From Streptomyces brasiliensis (GTDB lineage: Bacteria > Actinomycetota > Actinomycetes > Streptomycetales > Streptomycetaceae), in assembly GCF_014647875.1 (NCBI RefSeq), contig NZ_BMQA01000031.1, positions 31,127 through 95,126 on the forward strand: DNA of 64,000 nucleotides. The letters run 5' to 3'. Below are positions 34,100 through 42,667 of this stretch, piece after piece (the first letter of the stretch is position 1; every line of letters starts with the position of its first letter). The notes under the pieces were generated by a model. That model ran no database searches. It had not been told where the DNA came from and was given only the letters and a program-made list of their open reading frames with translations. The position numbers and the translations under genes were made by a program.

Positions 34100-34560
34100 G
34101 GGTCACATCCGAGGTCTGGTCGCCGAGACCCACTGGGCCACGAAGACCGGCACGCCGACCCCCGAGAAGGCCGGCTTCGTCACCGGGCCGCTCATCCGCG
34201 ACCTGAGCCTGTCGGGCCCGTCGTGGGTCCACCGCCACCCCGAGCACCTCGACGGCCCACCTCTCCGCCGTCCTCGTCGGCCCCGGCCCCATCCGTGACC
34301 ACGCCGACGCCGCCGAGGGCATCACCACCCTCACCGACCGCACCCGCTGGGGCGAGAGCACGGCACGGGCCGATCGTCGCGGGCACGGACCGCGGTCTGA
34401 TCGATCCGCCGTCCACGAAGCCGACGCCGACCCTGGACCTGTCCCGTACGGCGGCCAGGGTGCCGCCGGCCGGTGGCGCGGACGCGTTCGCCCACGCCAC
34501 CGCCGGGAGCACGACGGCGGCTCCCTCGGCGACGACCCTGGTCGGCGTACGGGTTCCGCC
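34100..34560 (+). pseudogene. Decayed X-Pro dipeptidyl-peptidase / CocE-NonD hydrolase C-terminal region
   Basis: Three consecutive pieces in three frames: TKTGTPTPEKAGFVTGPLIRDLSLSG (frame of 34113), LSAVLVGPGPIRDHADAAEGITTLTDRTRWGES (34261 on) and IVAGTDRGLIDPPSTKPTPTLDLSRTAARVPPAGG (about 34376 on). Together they follow the C-terminal jelly-roll of secreted S15 X-Pro peptidases, with internal deletions. No N-terminal alpha/beta-hydrolase domain remains. The 34560-34593 stretch adds nothing. Confidence 0.65.
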
Positions 34561-34593
34561 CACCACCCAGGGCGCCCCCCTGCCCGTCGGCTC

Positions 34594-35547
34594 CTACGCG
34601 GCGGCCGGGAAGGCCAGTCCGGCCGCCTCCCTGGCGCAGCCCCACGCCACCGTCACCCCGGCGCCGCCGTGGCCGTAGTTGTGCACCAGCACCCGGCCGC
34701 CCGGCAACAGTTGCCGTTCCAGCCGTACCGCGGGCCGCGCCGGACGCAGTCCCACGCGGTGCGCCAGCACCCGCGCCCCGGCGATCTCCGGCCGTACGGC
34801 CGCGCACCGGGCGACGATCTCGGCGGCGACGCGCGGATCGGGCTCCAGGGACCACGCGTCCTCCTCCGCCGTACCGCCGAGGATCAGCCCCTCCGGCTGC
34901 GGGAAGAAGTACGTGGACTCGGCGGCGTGTTCGGCGGCCGAGGTCAGCCAGGTCGTGATCCCCGGGTTCTCCACGACCACCAGCTGACCGCGCACCGGAC
35001 GCACCGCCGGATCCGGGACCAGTGAACGGGCGCCGAGGCCGGTGCAGTTGACCACCACGCTAGCCGGCACCCCGGCCAGATCCGTCACCTCCCGCTGCTC
35101 CAGCAGCCCGCCGGCCTTCAGCAGCCGCTCCCGCAGCCACCCCAGATGGACCGGCATGTCGATCAGCGGCAGCCGCGCGGCCAGCGCGGCACCCGTGCCG
35201 GCGTCCGTCCTGGCCAGTCCTGGCACCCGCGCCGCCCACGCACCGAGTTCGTCCATCCGGACGCCGAGATGTACGCCCTCGACCATCCGTACGCCGGTCT
35301 CGCGCGCCTGCTCCGCCAGCCCCTCGTACACGGCGAGGGACGCAAGGGACCACTCGCCGACGAGTTGCTCCGGCTGGATGCGGTACGGCCACCACAGCGC
35401 ACCGGCGACCGCCGAGGTGGTGCGTGCGGCGGGCTCGCGCGCCCACACCCGTACCCGTCTGCCGCTCCTGGCCAGGATCAGGGCCGTCGTCAGCCCGATG
35501 ACCCCGCCGCCGACCACGATCACTTCGTCACTCAGCTCACGTTCCAC
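34594..35547 (-). CDS. D-amino-acid oxidase-like FAD-dependent oxidase
   Basis: 317 aa. Rossmann FAD motif VIVVGGGVIGLTTALILARSGRRV at the N-terminus, an ALWWPYRI region typical of DAAO, the VNCTGLGAR motif, and C-terminal DAAO signature VLVHNYGHGGAGVTVAWGCA. It would oxidise D-amino acids to 2-oxo acids with hydrogen peroxide release. GTG 35547 is the start in the visible frame. The gene abuts the peptidase relic; no racemase or transporter is adjacent. Confidence 0.9.
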   Translation of the reverse strand: MERELSDEVIVVGGGVIGLTTALILARSGRRVRVWAREPAARTTSAVAGALWWPYRIQPEQLVGEWSLASLAVYEGLAEQARETGVRMVEGVHLGVRMDELGAWAARVPGLARTDAGTGAALAARLPLIDMPVHLGWLRERLLKAGGLLEQREVTDLAGVPASVVVNCTGLGARSLVPDPAVRPVRGQLVVVENPGITTWLTSAAEHAAESTYFFPQPEGLILGGTAEEDAWSLEPDPRVAAEIVARCAAVRPEIAGARVLAHRVGLRPARPAVRLERQLLPGGRVLVHNYGHGGAGVTVAWGCAREAAGLAFPAAA

Positions 35548-35613
35548 GCGGGGACGTTAGCGGAATATGTCATGCCGCGCTCACATCCGTCCCGCTGTGG
35601 GAATACTCACAGC

Positions 35614-36642
35614 ATGTCTGGCGTGCACGCGACCTTCGGCCTGGCACCGGCGATGCGGGCCGGCGGTGTCCTCGCCGACGGCGGCTACCAGCTCCACCGG
35701 GACTTCGTGGACTTCATCGTCGACGGACGCCCGCTGCTCTTCCAGCTCTCCGACCTGGACGCCGTCTCCCCGCTCGCCTCCGACGTCCCGCCCGCGATCT
35801 TCACCGCCCAGGTCCGCAGCCTGCTGCTGGAGACGGACGCCCCGCTCCCCGGCGGCCGCTACGTCGTCTACGGCTGCCCCGAGTGCGAGGACCTGGCCTG
35901 CGGCGCGGTCACCGCCGTCATCGAACGCGACGGCGAGGACTACGTGTGGCGGGACTTCGCCTGGCAGACCGACGAACACGCCGACCTGGAACTCAACGGC
36001 TACCACGGCATAGGGCCCTTCCGCTTTCGCGGTCGCCAGTACCGTGCCGCCCTGGGCGCCCTCGTCGACGGCGCCGGCGCATCGGCCGCGCCGCGCAGCC
36101 GCGTCCTGCTCATCGGCGCCCGCGTCGCCCTCCTCGCGCGCCTGGCCGCCGCCCTGCGCACCATCGGCATCGGCGCCGACATCACGCACGACGCCACCGA
36201 CGTGCCCGCCGAGGAGCTGCACTCGTACGGCGCCGTCGCCTTCGGCAGCGCCGTCGGCGAGCCGGAGCGCGCCGCCGTACGCCGGGCCTTCGAGCAGGCC
36301 GGGGCCGACGTCCCCCATGTGGAGGGCCTGGCCCCGATCGTGCCGCTCCTCGTGGCGCAGATCGAACACGCCCTGGACCGCAGCCCCGTGGCGCAGCGCC
36401 GGCTCACCCGGCTGGTCGCCGCCGACGGCGAGGCGGGCATCGAGGTCACCTCACCGTGCCGGGTGCGCGTCATGGCGTACCGCCTCGACCGGCTCTCCCG
36501 CCCCCACGCCCAGGAGGTCTTCGACGGTGTCCTGGAACCCGGTCGCCACCGGATCGCCCTGGACGCGAAGGCGGTCAGGGGGGAGTCCTTCGTGGTGGCC
36601 CGCACCTCGGGAAGCGTGCTGGTGGAGGCCATGGCGAGGTGA
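35614..36642 (+). CDS. Conserved hypothetical protein with GCPECEDLACG motif
   Basis: 342 aa. No recognised family. The N-terminal half has a beta-rich region ending in a cysteine cluster YGCPECEDLACG (three Cys, around residues 88-98) and an acidic/aromatic block (DYVWRDFAWQTDEHADLELNGYHGIGPFRF). The C-terminal half has an alpha/beta segment (RVLLIGARVALLARLAAALRTIG) like a nucleotide-binding fold and a beta-strand tail. Could bind a metal. Divergent from the DAAO gene; 24 bp upstream of the ABC-F gene, likely co-transcribed with it. Confidence 0.72.
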   Translation: MSGVHATFGLAPAMRAGGVLADGGYQLHRDFVDFIVDGRPLLFQLSDLDAVSPLASDVPPAIFTAQVRSLLLETDAPLPGGRYVVYGCPECEDLACGAVTAVIERDGEDYVWRDFAWQTDEHADLELNGYHGIGPFRFRGRQYRAALGALVDGAGASAAPRSRVLLIGARVALLARLAAALRTIGIGADITHDATDVPAEELHSYGAVAFGSAVGEPERAAVRRAFEQAGADVPHVEGLAPIVPLLVAQIEHALDRSPVAQRRLTRLVAADGEAGIEVTSPCRVRVMAYRLDRLSRPHAQEVFDGVLEPGRHRIALDAKAVRGESFVVARTSGSVLVEAMAR

Positions 36643-36666
36643 AGGGCCACTAGGATCGGCCTTCTG

Positions 36667-38307
36667 ATGACTGCCACCCTCGTCGCCAAGAATCTCGCCG
36701 CCGGACACGGCGACCGCTCGCTCTTCTCCGGGCTCGACCTCGTCGTCGCGCCCGGGGACGTGATCGGGCTGGTCGGCGCCAACGGCGCGGGCAAGTCCAC
36801 GCTGCTGAAGATGCTCGCCGGGCTGACCGCGCCCGAGCAGGGCGAGCTGCGTCTCTCGCCGCCGACCGCGACCGTCGGCCATCTGCCGCAGGAGCCGGAG
36901 CGCAGGCCGGGCGAGACCGTACGGGAGTTCCTGGCCCGCCGCACCGGCGTCGCCGAGGCGCAGCGGGTGATGGACGACGCGACCCAGGCCCTGGTCGACG
37001 GGGCGCCCGGCGCCGACGACGCGTACGCCACCAGCCTGGAGCGCTGGCTGGACCTGGGCGGCGCCGACCTGGACGAGCGCGCCGAGGAGGTCGCCGATTC
37101 GCTGGGCCTCGCCGTCGACCTGGAGCAGCCGATGACGTCCCTGTCCGGCGGCCAGGCGGCCCGCGCGGGGCTGGCCTCGCTGCTCCTGTCCCGCTACGAC
37201 GTGTTCCTGCTCGACGAGCCGACGAACGACCTGGACCTGGACGGCCTGGAGCGCCTCGAACGCTTCGTCACCGGCCTGCGGGCCGGAACGGTCGTCGTCA
37301 GCCACGACCGTGAGTTCCTCACCCGCACGGTCACCAAGGTCCTCGAACTCGACCTCGCCCAGCGGCAGATCAACCTCTACGGCGGCGGCTACGAGGCGTA
37401 CCTGGAGGAGCGCGAGGTGGCCCGCCGGCACGCCCGGGACGAGTACGAGGAGTACGCCGACAAGAAGGCCGCCCTCCAGGACCGGGCGCAGACGCAGCGC
37501 GCGTGGATGGACAAGGGCGTGAAGAACGCCCGGCGCAAGGCCGGTAACGACAACGACAAGATCGGTCGCAAGTTCCGCAGCGAGGCCAGCGAGAAGCAGG
37601 CCGCGAAGGCCCGCCAGACCCAGCGCATGATCGAACGCCTCGAGGTCGTCGAGGAGCCCCGCAAGGAGTGGGAACTGCGTATGGAGATCGCGGCGGCCCC
37701 GCGTTCGGGCGCGGTCGTCGCCACGCTCCGGGACGCGGAGGTGCGACGCGGCGACTTCACGCTCGGTCCGGTGTCCCTGCAACTTGACTGGGCGGACCGG
37801 GTCGCCGTGACCGGCGCGAACGGCGCGGGCAAGTCGACGCTCCTGGCCGCCCTGCTGGGCCGCGTCCCGCTGGACGCGGGCCATGCCGCCCTCGGCTCGG
37901 GCGTCCTGATCGGCGAGGTCGATCAGGCCCGCAAGCTGTTCCACGGCCCCGAGTCCCTGCTGGACGCCTTCTGCACGGCCGTCCCGGACACGGAACCGGC
38001 CGAGGTCCGCACCCTGCTGGCCAAGTTCGGCCTGAAGTCGGCCCACGTCCTGCGCCCCGCGGCCACTCTCTCCCCGGGTGAGCGCACAAGGGCCGCCCTG
38101 GCCCTCCTCCAGGGCAGGGGAGTCAACCTCCTGGTCCTGGACGAACCGACCAACCACCTGGACCTACCGGCCATCGAACAACTGGAGTCGGCCCTGGACT
38201 CCTACACCGGCACGCTGCTGCTGGTCACCCACGACCGCCGCATGCTGGACGCGGTCCACGTGACCCGCCGTCTGGACGTGACGGACGGAAAGGTGACCGA
38301 ACGCTGA
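36667..38307 (+). CDS. ABC-F family ATPase (housekeeping type)
   Basis: 546 aa, two ABC domains: Walker A GANGAGKSTLL near residue 38 and again in domain 2 (GANGAGKSTLLAALLG), LSGGQ/LSPGE signatures and LLDEPTNDLD/LDEPTNHLD Walker B. A long basic linker (ARRHARDEYEEYADKKAALQDR ... KRKAGNDNDKIGRKF-type residues) lies between. No membrane segment. Unlike the ABC-F gene at 16906-18576 it has no uORF leader. Translation factor-like role at the ribosome is inferred from the family. Confidence 0.9.
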   Translation: MTATLVAKNLAAGHGDRSLFSGLDLVVAPGDVIGLVGANGAGKSTLLKMLAGLTAPEQGELRLSPPTATVGHLPQEPERRPGETVREFLARRTGVAEAQRVMDDATQALVDGAPGADDAYATSLERWLDLGGADLDERAEEVADSLGLAVDLEQPMTSLSGGQAARAGLASLLLSRYDVFLLDEPTNDLDLDGLERLERFVTGLRAGTVVVSHDREFLTRTVTKVLELDLAQRQINLYGGGYEAYLEEREVARRHARDEYEEYADKKAALQDRAQTQRAWMDKGVKNARRKAGNDNDKIGRKFRSEASEKQAAKARQTQRMIERLEVVEEPRKEWELRMEIAAAPRSGAVVATLRDAEVRRGDFTLGPVSLQLDWADRVAVTGANGAGKSTLLAALLGRVPLDAGHAALGSGVLIGEVDQARKLFHGPESLLDAFCTAVPDTEPAEVRTLLAKFGLKSAHVLRPAATLSPGERTRAALALLQGRGVNLLVLDEPTNHLDLPAIEQLESALDSYTGTLLLVTHDRRMLDAVHVTRRLDVTDGKVTER

Positions 38308-38316
38308 CGGGACGTC

Positions 38317-38413
38317 AGGAGCGCCCCGAAGGAGGCGCGGGGCGGTACCGGCATGCGGCTCCGCCGCGGGGGGCGCGAGCAGCCACGGTCGGCCCGCAGC
38401 CACCCGCGCCCCG
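38317..38413. repeat. Degenerate Streptomyces intergenic repeat between convergent genes
   Basis: GAGCGCCCCGAAGGAGGCGCGGGGC followed by GCGCGAGCAGCCACGGTCGG and CCCGCAGCC resembles the widespread Streptomyces intergenic repeat built on GGGGCGCGGGGAACTGCGCGA and related words, here broken up. It sits between the ABC-F and Tex stops and may serve as a terminator. Recognised from memory only. Confidence 0.45.
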
Positions 38414-38424
38414 TCGGTGAGCCG

Positions 38425-40815
38425 TCAGCGCCGCCCATTCTTCGGATCGAGCAATCCGGCCCGGCGCAGGGCATCGGCCATCGCGCTGTTGGCCGGGGGC
38501 GGTGCCTGGCGGGAGCCCCCGCCGCCGCCTCCGCCGCGCCCCTGCCGCTGCTGCGGCGGACGCCCGCCGCGCTGGCGTCGTTCGCCGCCCTCGCCCTGGC
38601 GGCCGCCCTGCGGTGCCGCCTCGTCGTCCAGGCGCAGGGTCAGGGAGATCCGCTTGCGCGGGATGTCCACGTCCAGGACCTTCACCTTGACGATGTCGCC
38701 CGGCTTCACCACGTCCCGCGGGTCCTTGACGAACGTCTTGGACATCGCAGAGACATGGACGAGGCCGTCCTGGTGGACGCCCACGTCCACGAAGGCGCCG
38801 AACGCGGCCACGTTCGTGACCACGCCCTCCAGGACCATCCCCGACGACAGGTCCGCGATCTTCTCCACGCCCTCCTTGAAGGTGGCCGTCTTGAAGGCAG
38901 GCCGCGGGTCGCGGCCGGGCTTCTCCAGCTCCTTGAGGATGTCCGTGACCGTCGGCAGACCGAACGTCTCGTCCACGAAGTCGGACGGCTTCAGCGAGCG
39001 CAGCACACCTGTGTTGCCGATGAGCGCGGCCACTTCCTGGCCAGACGTCTTCACCATGCGCCGCACCACCGGGTACGCCTCCGGGTGCACGCTGGAGGAG
39101 TCCAGCGGGTCCGAGCCGCCGCGGATGCGCAGGAAGCCCGCGCACTGCTCGTACGCCTTCGGACCAAGCCGGGACACGCTCTTCAGCTCCGCGCGGGAGG
39201 TGAACGGGCCGTTCGTGTCGCGGTGCGCCACGATGTTCTCGGCGAGGCCGGAGGTGATGCCCGAGACCCGGGCGAGCAGCGGGGCCGACGCCGTGTTCAC
39301 GTCCACGCCGACGCCGTTCACACAGTCCTCGACGACCGCGTCGAGGGAGCGCGACAGCTTCACCTCGGACAGGTCGTGCTGGTACTGCCCGACCCCGATC
39401 GACTTCGGGTCGATCTTCACCAGCTCGGCCAGCGGGTCCTGCAGCCGGCGGGCGATCGACACCGCGCCGCGCAGCGACACGTCCATGTCCGGCAGCTCCT
39501 GCGAGGCGAACGCGGACGCGGAGTACACCGACGCGCCGGCCTCGGACACCATCACCTTGGTGAGCTTCAGCTCCGGGTGTTTGCCGATCAGTTCACCGGC
39601 GAGCTTGTCGGTCTCCCGGGACGCCGTGCCGTTGCCGATCGCGATCAGCTCGACCGCGTGCTCCTTGGCCAGCCGCGCCAGCTTGGCGATCGCCGCGTCC
39701 CACTTGTTCGCCGGGACGTGCGGGTGGATGACGTCCGTGGCGACGACCTTGCCGGTCGCGTCCACCACGGCCACCTTCACACCCGTACGGAAGCCGGGGT
39801 CCAGACCGAGCGTCGCGCGCGTGCCGGCCGGGGCGGCGAGCAGCAGGTCGCGCAGGTTGGCGGCGAACACGTTCACCGCCTCGTCCTCCGCGGCCGTACG
39901 CAGCCTGAGCCGCAGATCGATCCCGAGGTGGACCAGGATCCGGGTGCGCCAGGCCCAGCGGACCGTGTCCGCGAGCCACTTGTCGGCCGGGCGGCCGCGA
40001 TCCGCGAGGCCGAACTTCGCCGCGACGATCCCCTCGTACGACGACACGACCGATGACGATTCAGCCGGTTCCTCCGGCTCCAGGGCGAGGTCCAGGACCT
40101 CCTCCTTCTCACCGCGCAGCATCGCCAGGATCCGGTGCGACGGCAGTTCGGTGAACGGCTCGGCGAAGTCGAAGTAGTCGGCGAACTTGGCGCCGGCCTC
40201 CTCCTTGCCCTCGCGCACCTTGGCGGCCAGCCGCCCGCGCACCCACATCCGCTCGCGCAGCTCGCCGATCAGGTCGGCGTCCTCCGAGAAGCGCTCGGTG
40301 AGGATGGCCCGCGCGCCGTCCAGCGCGGCCTGCGGATCGGCGACGCCCTTGTCGGCGTCGACGAAGGCGGCGGCAGCGGCGAGCGGCTCGACCGTGGGAT
40401 CGCCGAGCAGCCCCTCGGCGAGCGGCTCCAGACCCGCCTCGCGTGCGATCTGTGCCTTGGTGCGCCGCTTCGGCTTGTACGGCAGGTAGACGTCCTCGAG
40501 CCGCGCCTTGGTCTCGGCCCCGCGGATCTGCGCCTCCAGCTCGTCGGTGAGCTTGCCCTGCTCACGCACCGACTCCAGGATCGCCGTCCGGCGCTCCTCC
40601 AGCTCCCGCAGATAGCGCAGCCGCTCCTCGAGCGTGCGCAGTTGCGCGTCGTCGAGCATCTCGGTCGCTTCCTTGCGGTAGCGGGCGATGAAGGGCACCG
40701 TCGAACCGCCGTCGAGCAGTTCCACCGCGGCCTTCACCTGCCGCTCCCGTACGCCGAGCTCCTCGGCGATCCTGCCTTCGATGGACCCTGCTGCCAGGGA
40801 CCCGGGTGTCGTCAC
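38425..40815 (-). CDS. tex: Tex-family S1 RNA-binding transcription accessory protein
   Basis: 796 aa. N-terminal helical Tex region (IEGRIAEELGVRERQVKAAVELLDGGSTVPFIARYRKE), YqgF-like nuclease fold (TLGLDPGFRTGVKVAVVDATGKVV), HhH motif (NTASAPLLARVSGI) and C-terminal S1 domain (GMVLEGVVTNVAAFGAFVDVGVHQDGLVHVS). The end is a Gly/Arg/Gln-rich tail then ADALRRAGLLDPKNGRR. Binds RNA and RNA polymerase in other bacteria. GTG 40815 is chosen over the longer frame. Divergent from the DJ-1/AraC gene. Confidence 0.94.
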   Translation of the reverse strand: MTTPGSLAAGSIEGRIAEELGVRERQVKAAVELLDGGSTVPFIARYRKEATEMLDDAQLRTLEERLRYLRELEERRTAILESVREQGKLTDELEAQIRGAETKARLEDVYLPYKPKRRTKAQIAREAGLEPLAEGLLGDPTVEPLAAAAAFVDADKGVADPQAALDGARAILTERFSEDADLIGELRERMWVRGRLAAKVREGKEEAGAKFADYFDFAEPFTELPSHRILAMLRGEKEEVLDLALEPEEPAESSSVVSSYEGIVAAKFGLADRGRPADKWLADTVRWAWRTRILVHLGIDLRLRLRTAAEDEAVNVFAANLRDLLLAAPAGTRATLGLDPGFRTGVKVAVVDATGKVVATDVIHPHVPANKWDAAIAKLARLAKEHAVELIAIGNGTASRETDKLAGELIGKHPELKLTKVMVSEAGASVYSASAFASQELPDMDVSLRGAVSIARRLQDPLAELVKIDPKSIGVGQYQHDLSEVKLSRSLDAVVEDCVNGVGVDVNTASAPLLARVSGITSGLAENIVAHRDTNGPFTSRAELKSVSRLGPKAYEQCAGFLRIRGGSDPLDSSSVHPEAYPVVRRMVKTSGQEVAALIGNTGVLRSLKPSDFVDETFGLPTVTDILKELEKPGRDPRPAFKTATFKEGVEKIADLSSGMVLEGVVTNVAAFGAFVDVGVHQDGLVHVSAMSKTFVKDPRDVVKPGDIVKVKVLDVDIPRKRISLTLRLDDEAAPQGGRQGEGGERRQRGGRPPQQRQGRGGGGGGGSRQAPPPANSAMADALRRAGLLDPKNGRR

Positions 40816-40983
40816 GATCCCGTACCGCCTTCTCACTGAGGTTGCGCGGCAATTGTGGCAGGTGACACCGACAACCGGGGCCCAGGGCACTCCCGAGCCA
40901 CCGGCACGTCGCGCCGGGGGGTGGCAGGAAAGGTGGGAATCACGTCATTGCGGCCATCACCGGGCCCGCGAAGAATCGGTGAC

Positions 40984-41994
40984 ATGGCGCAGCACACACT
41001 CCGCAGCCTCCTTGTGGTTCTCTTCGACGACATGCAGAGCCTGGACGTCACCGGCCCGGTGGAGGTCTTCACGGGCGCCGAGGCATGCTCCCCGGGGACG
41101 TACCGGATCCGTACCGCGTCGCTGGACGGCGCTCCCGTGCGCACCTCCAGCGGGCTCACCGTCGTACCGGACGCGGCCCTCACCGACGAGCCGATGCCGC
41201 ACACCCTCATCGTCCCCGGTGGGGCGGGCAGCCGCCGTCCCGATCCGGGTCTGATCGACTGGCTGCGCGCCCACGGCCCGCGACCCGAACGGCTCGTCTC
41301 CGTCTGCACCGGCGCGATCCTGCTCGCCCGGGCGGGACTCCTGGACGGCCACCGGGTCACCACCCACTGGGCCTACAGCGAGAAGCTGGCCCGCGACCAC
41401 CCGGCCGTCGAGGTCGACCCCGACCCCATCTATGTGCGCGGCGGGGACATAGCCACCTCGGCGGGCGTCACCGCGGGCATCGACCTGGCCCTCGCGCTCG
41501 TCGAGGAGGACCTGGGCCGGGACGTGGCCCTCACCGTCGCCCGCCATCTGGTCGTCTTCCTGCGCCGGCCGGGCAACCAGGCGCAGTTCAGCGCCCAGCT
41601 CGTCGCGCAGACGGCCCGGCGCGAGCCGCTCCGGGAGGTCCAGCTGGGGGTCCCCCCACGCCCCCTGGGGCGTAGGGGGAGGATCACCGAGCACCCGGCC
41701 GACGATCTGAGCGTCGAGACCCTGGCCGCCCGTGCCCGCCTTTCCCCGCGGCACTTCGCCCGCGCCTTCCAGGCCGAGACCGGCACGACCCCGGGCCGCT
41801 ACGTCGACCGCGTCCGCCTCGAACACGCCCGCCGCCTCCTGGAGGACACGCCCGACGGCGTCGAGGAGATCTCCCGTGCCAGCGGCTACGGCACACCGGA
41901 GGCCATGCGCCGCGCCTTCGTCAAGGCCCTGGGCGCCCCGCCGGCCGAGTACCGCCGCCGCTTCCGCCCCGCACCCGCAGTACCCGTCAACTGA
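40984..41994 (+). CDS. GlxA-type regulator: DJ-1/PfpI domain plus AraC HTH
   Basis: 336 aa. DJ-1/PfpI-like domain at ~8-190 (SLLVVLFDDMQSLDVTGPVEVF; SVCTGAILLARAGLLDGHRVTTHWAY with Cys and His) and AraC-type HTH at ~235-330 (VETLAARARLSPRHFARAFQAETGTTPGRYVDRVRLEHARRLLE). The linker between the two carries an extra stretch of about 13 residues (LGVPPRPLGRRGR) encoded by the hairpin at 41651-41680. The next gene is a free-standing DJ-1 protein 22 bp downstream, probably its target and partner. Confidence 0.9.
   Translation: MAQHTLRSLLVVLFDDMQSLDVTGPVEVFTGAEACSPGTYRIRTASLDGAPVRTSSGLTVVPDAALTDEPMPHTLIVPGGAGSRRPDPGLIDWLRAHGPRPERLVSVCTGAILLARAGLLDGHRVTTHWAYSEKLARDHPAVEVDPDPIYVRGGDIATSAGVTAGIDLALALVEEDLGRDVALTVARHLVVFLRRPGNQAQFSAQLVAQTARREPLREVQLGVPPRPLGRRGRITEHPADDLSVETLAARARLSPRHFARAFQAETGTTPGRYVDRVRLEHARRLLEDTPDGVEEISRASGYGTPEAMRRAFVKALGAPPAEYRRRFRPAPAVPVN
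41651..41680. repeat. Palindromic mini-repeat inside the coding region of the AraC-type regulator
   Basis: TCCCCCCACGCCCC-CT-GGGGCGTAGGGGGA: 14-bp stem with one mismatch and a 2-nt loop, inserted in frame in the interdomain linker. Similar TCCCCCCACGCCC... hairpins are, from memory, frequent short repeats in Streptomyces genomes. The protein frame stays open through it. Confidence 0.65.
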
Positions 41995-42016
41995 CCCACC
42001 CCTAGGGGGATTTCAG

Positions 42017-42667
42017 ATGCAGATCGCCATCGTCCTGTACGACCGCTTCACCGCCCTCGACGCGGTCGGGCCCTACGAGACCCTCGGACGGCTCCCCGAC
42101 TCGGAGACCGTGTTCGTCGCCGAGCGCACCGGACCCGTCCGCACCGACACCGGGAACCTCGCGCTCACCGCCGACCGCACCCTCGCCGACGTCCCGCGCC
42201 CGGACATCCTGGTCGTCCCGGGCGGCCCCGGCCAGACCCCGCAGATGGAGAACGAGGTCCTCCTGGACTGGCTGCGGACCGCCGACGCCACCAGCACCTG
42301 GACCACGTCGGTGTGCACGGGCTCGCTGCTGCTGGCCGCAGCCGGTCTCCTCGACGGCCGCCGCGCGACCTCGCACTGGCTGGCGCTCGACTTCCTGAAG
42401 CGGTTCGGCGCCCGACCCACCGGCGAGCGCGTGGTGTTCGACGGCAAGTACGTCACCGCCGCCGGCGTCTCCTCCGGCATCGACATGGGCCTCACCCTGC
42501 TCGGCCGGATCGCGGGAGACGACCACGCCCAGGCCGTCCAGCTGCTCACCGAGTACGACCCGCAGCCGCCCTACGACGCCGGGTCCCCGCAGAAGGCCCC
42601 GGCCCACCTCGTCGAGGAGTTCCGGAGCAACAGCCGCTTCATCCTGACGCAGGAACGCTCCAGGTGA
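42017..42667 (+). CDS. DJ-1/PfpI-family protein (isonitrile hydratase-like)
   Basis: 216 aa. IAIVLYDRFTALDAVGPYETLG at the N-terminus, LVVPGGPGQ, and the nucleophile elbow TTSVCTGSLLLAAAGLLDG with a nearby His (TSHWLALDFLKRFGA). This Cys-based branch includes isonitrile hydratase (InhA) as well as uncharacterised proteins; whether it acts as a hydratase is open. It is 22 bp after the GlxA-like regulator, the usual arrangement for such pairs. The last 29 bp overlap the convergent enoyl-CoA hydratase gene. Confidence 0.88.
   Translation: MQIAIVLYDRFTALDAVGPYETLGRLPDSETVFVAERTGPVRTDTGNLALTADRTLADVPRPDILVVPGGPGQTPQMENEVLLDWLRTADATSTWTTSVCTGSLLLAAAGLLDGRRATSHWLALDFLKRFGARPTGERVVFDGKYVTAAGVSSGIDMGLTLLGRIAGDDHAQAVQLLTEYDPQPPYDAGSPQKAPAHLVEEFRSNSRFILTQERSR

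Noticed and set aside
34090..34590. Intact S15-type peptidase gene in the 700-bp gap
   Set aside because: The matching segments are in three different frames with missing parts, so a functional gene is excluded.
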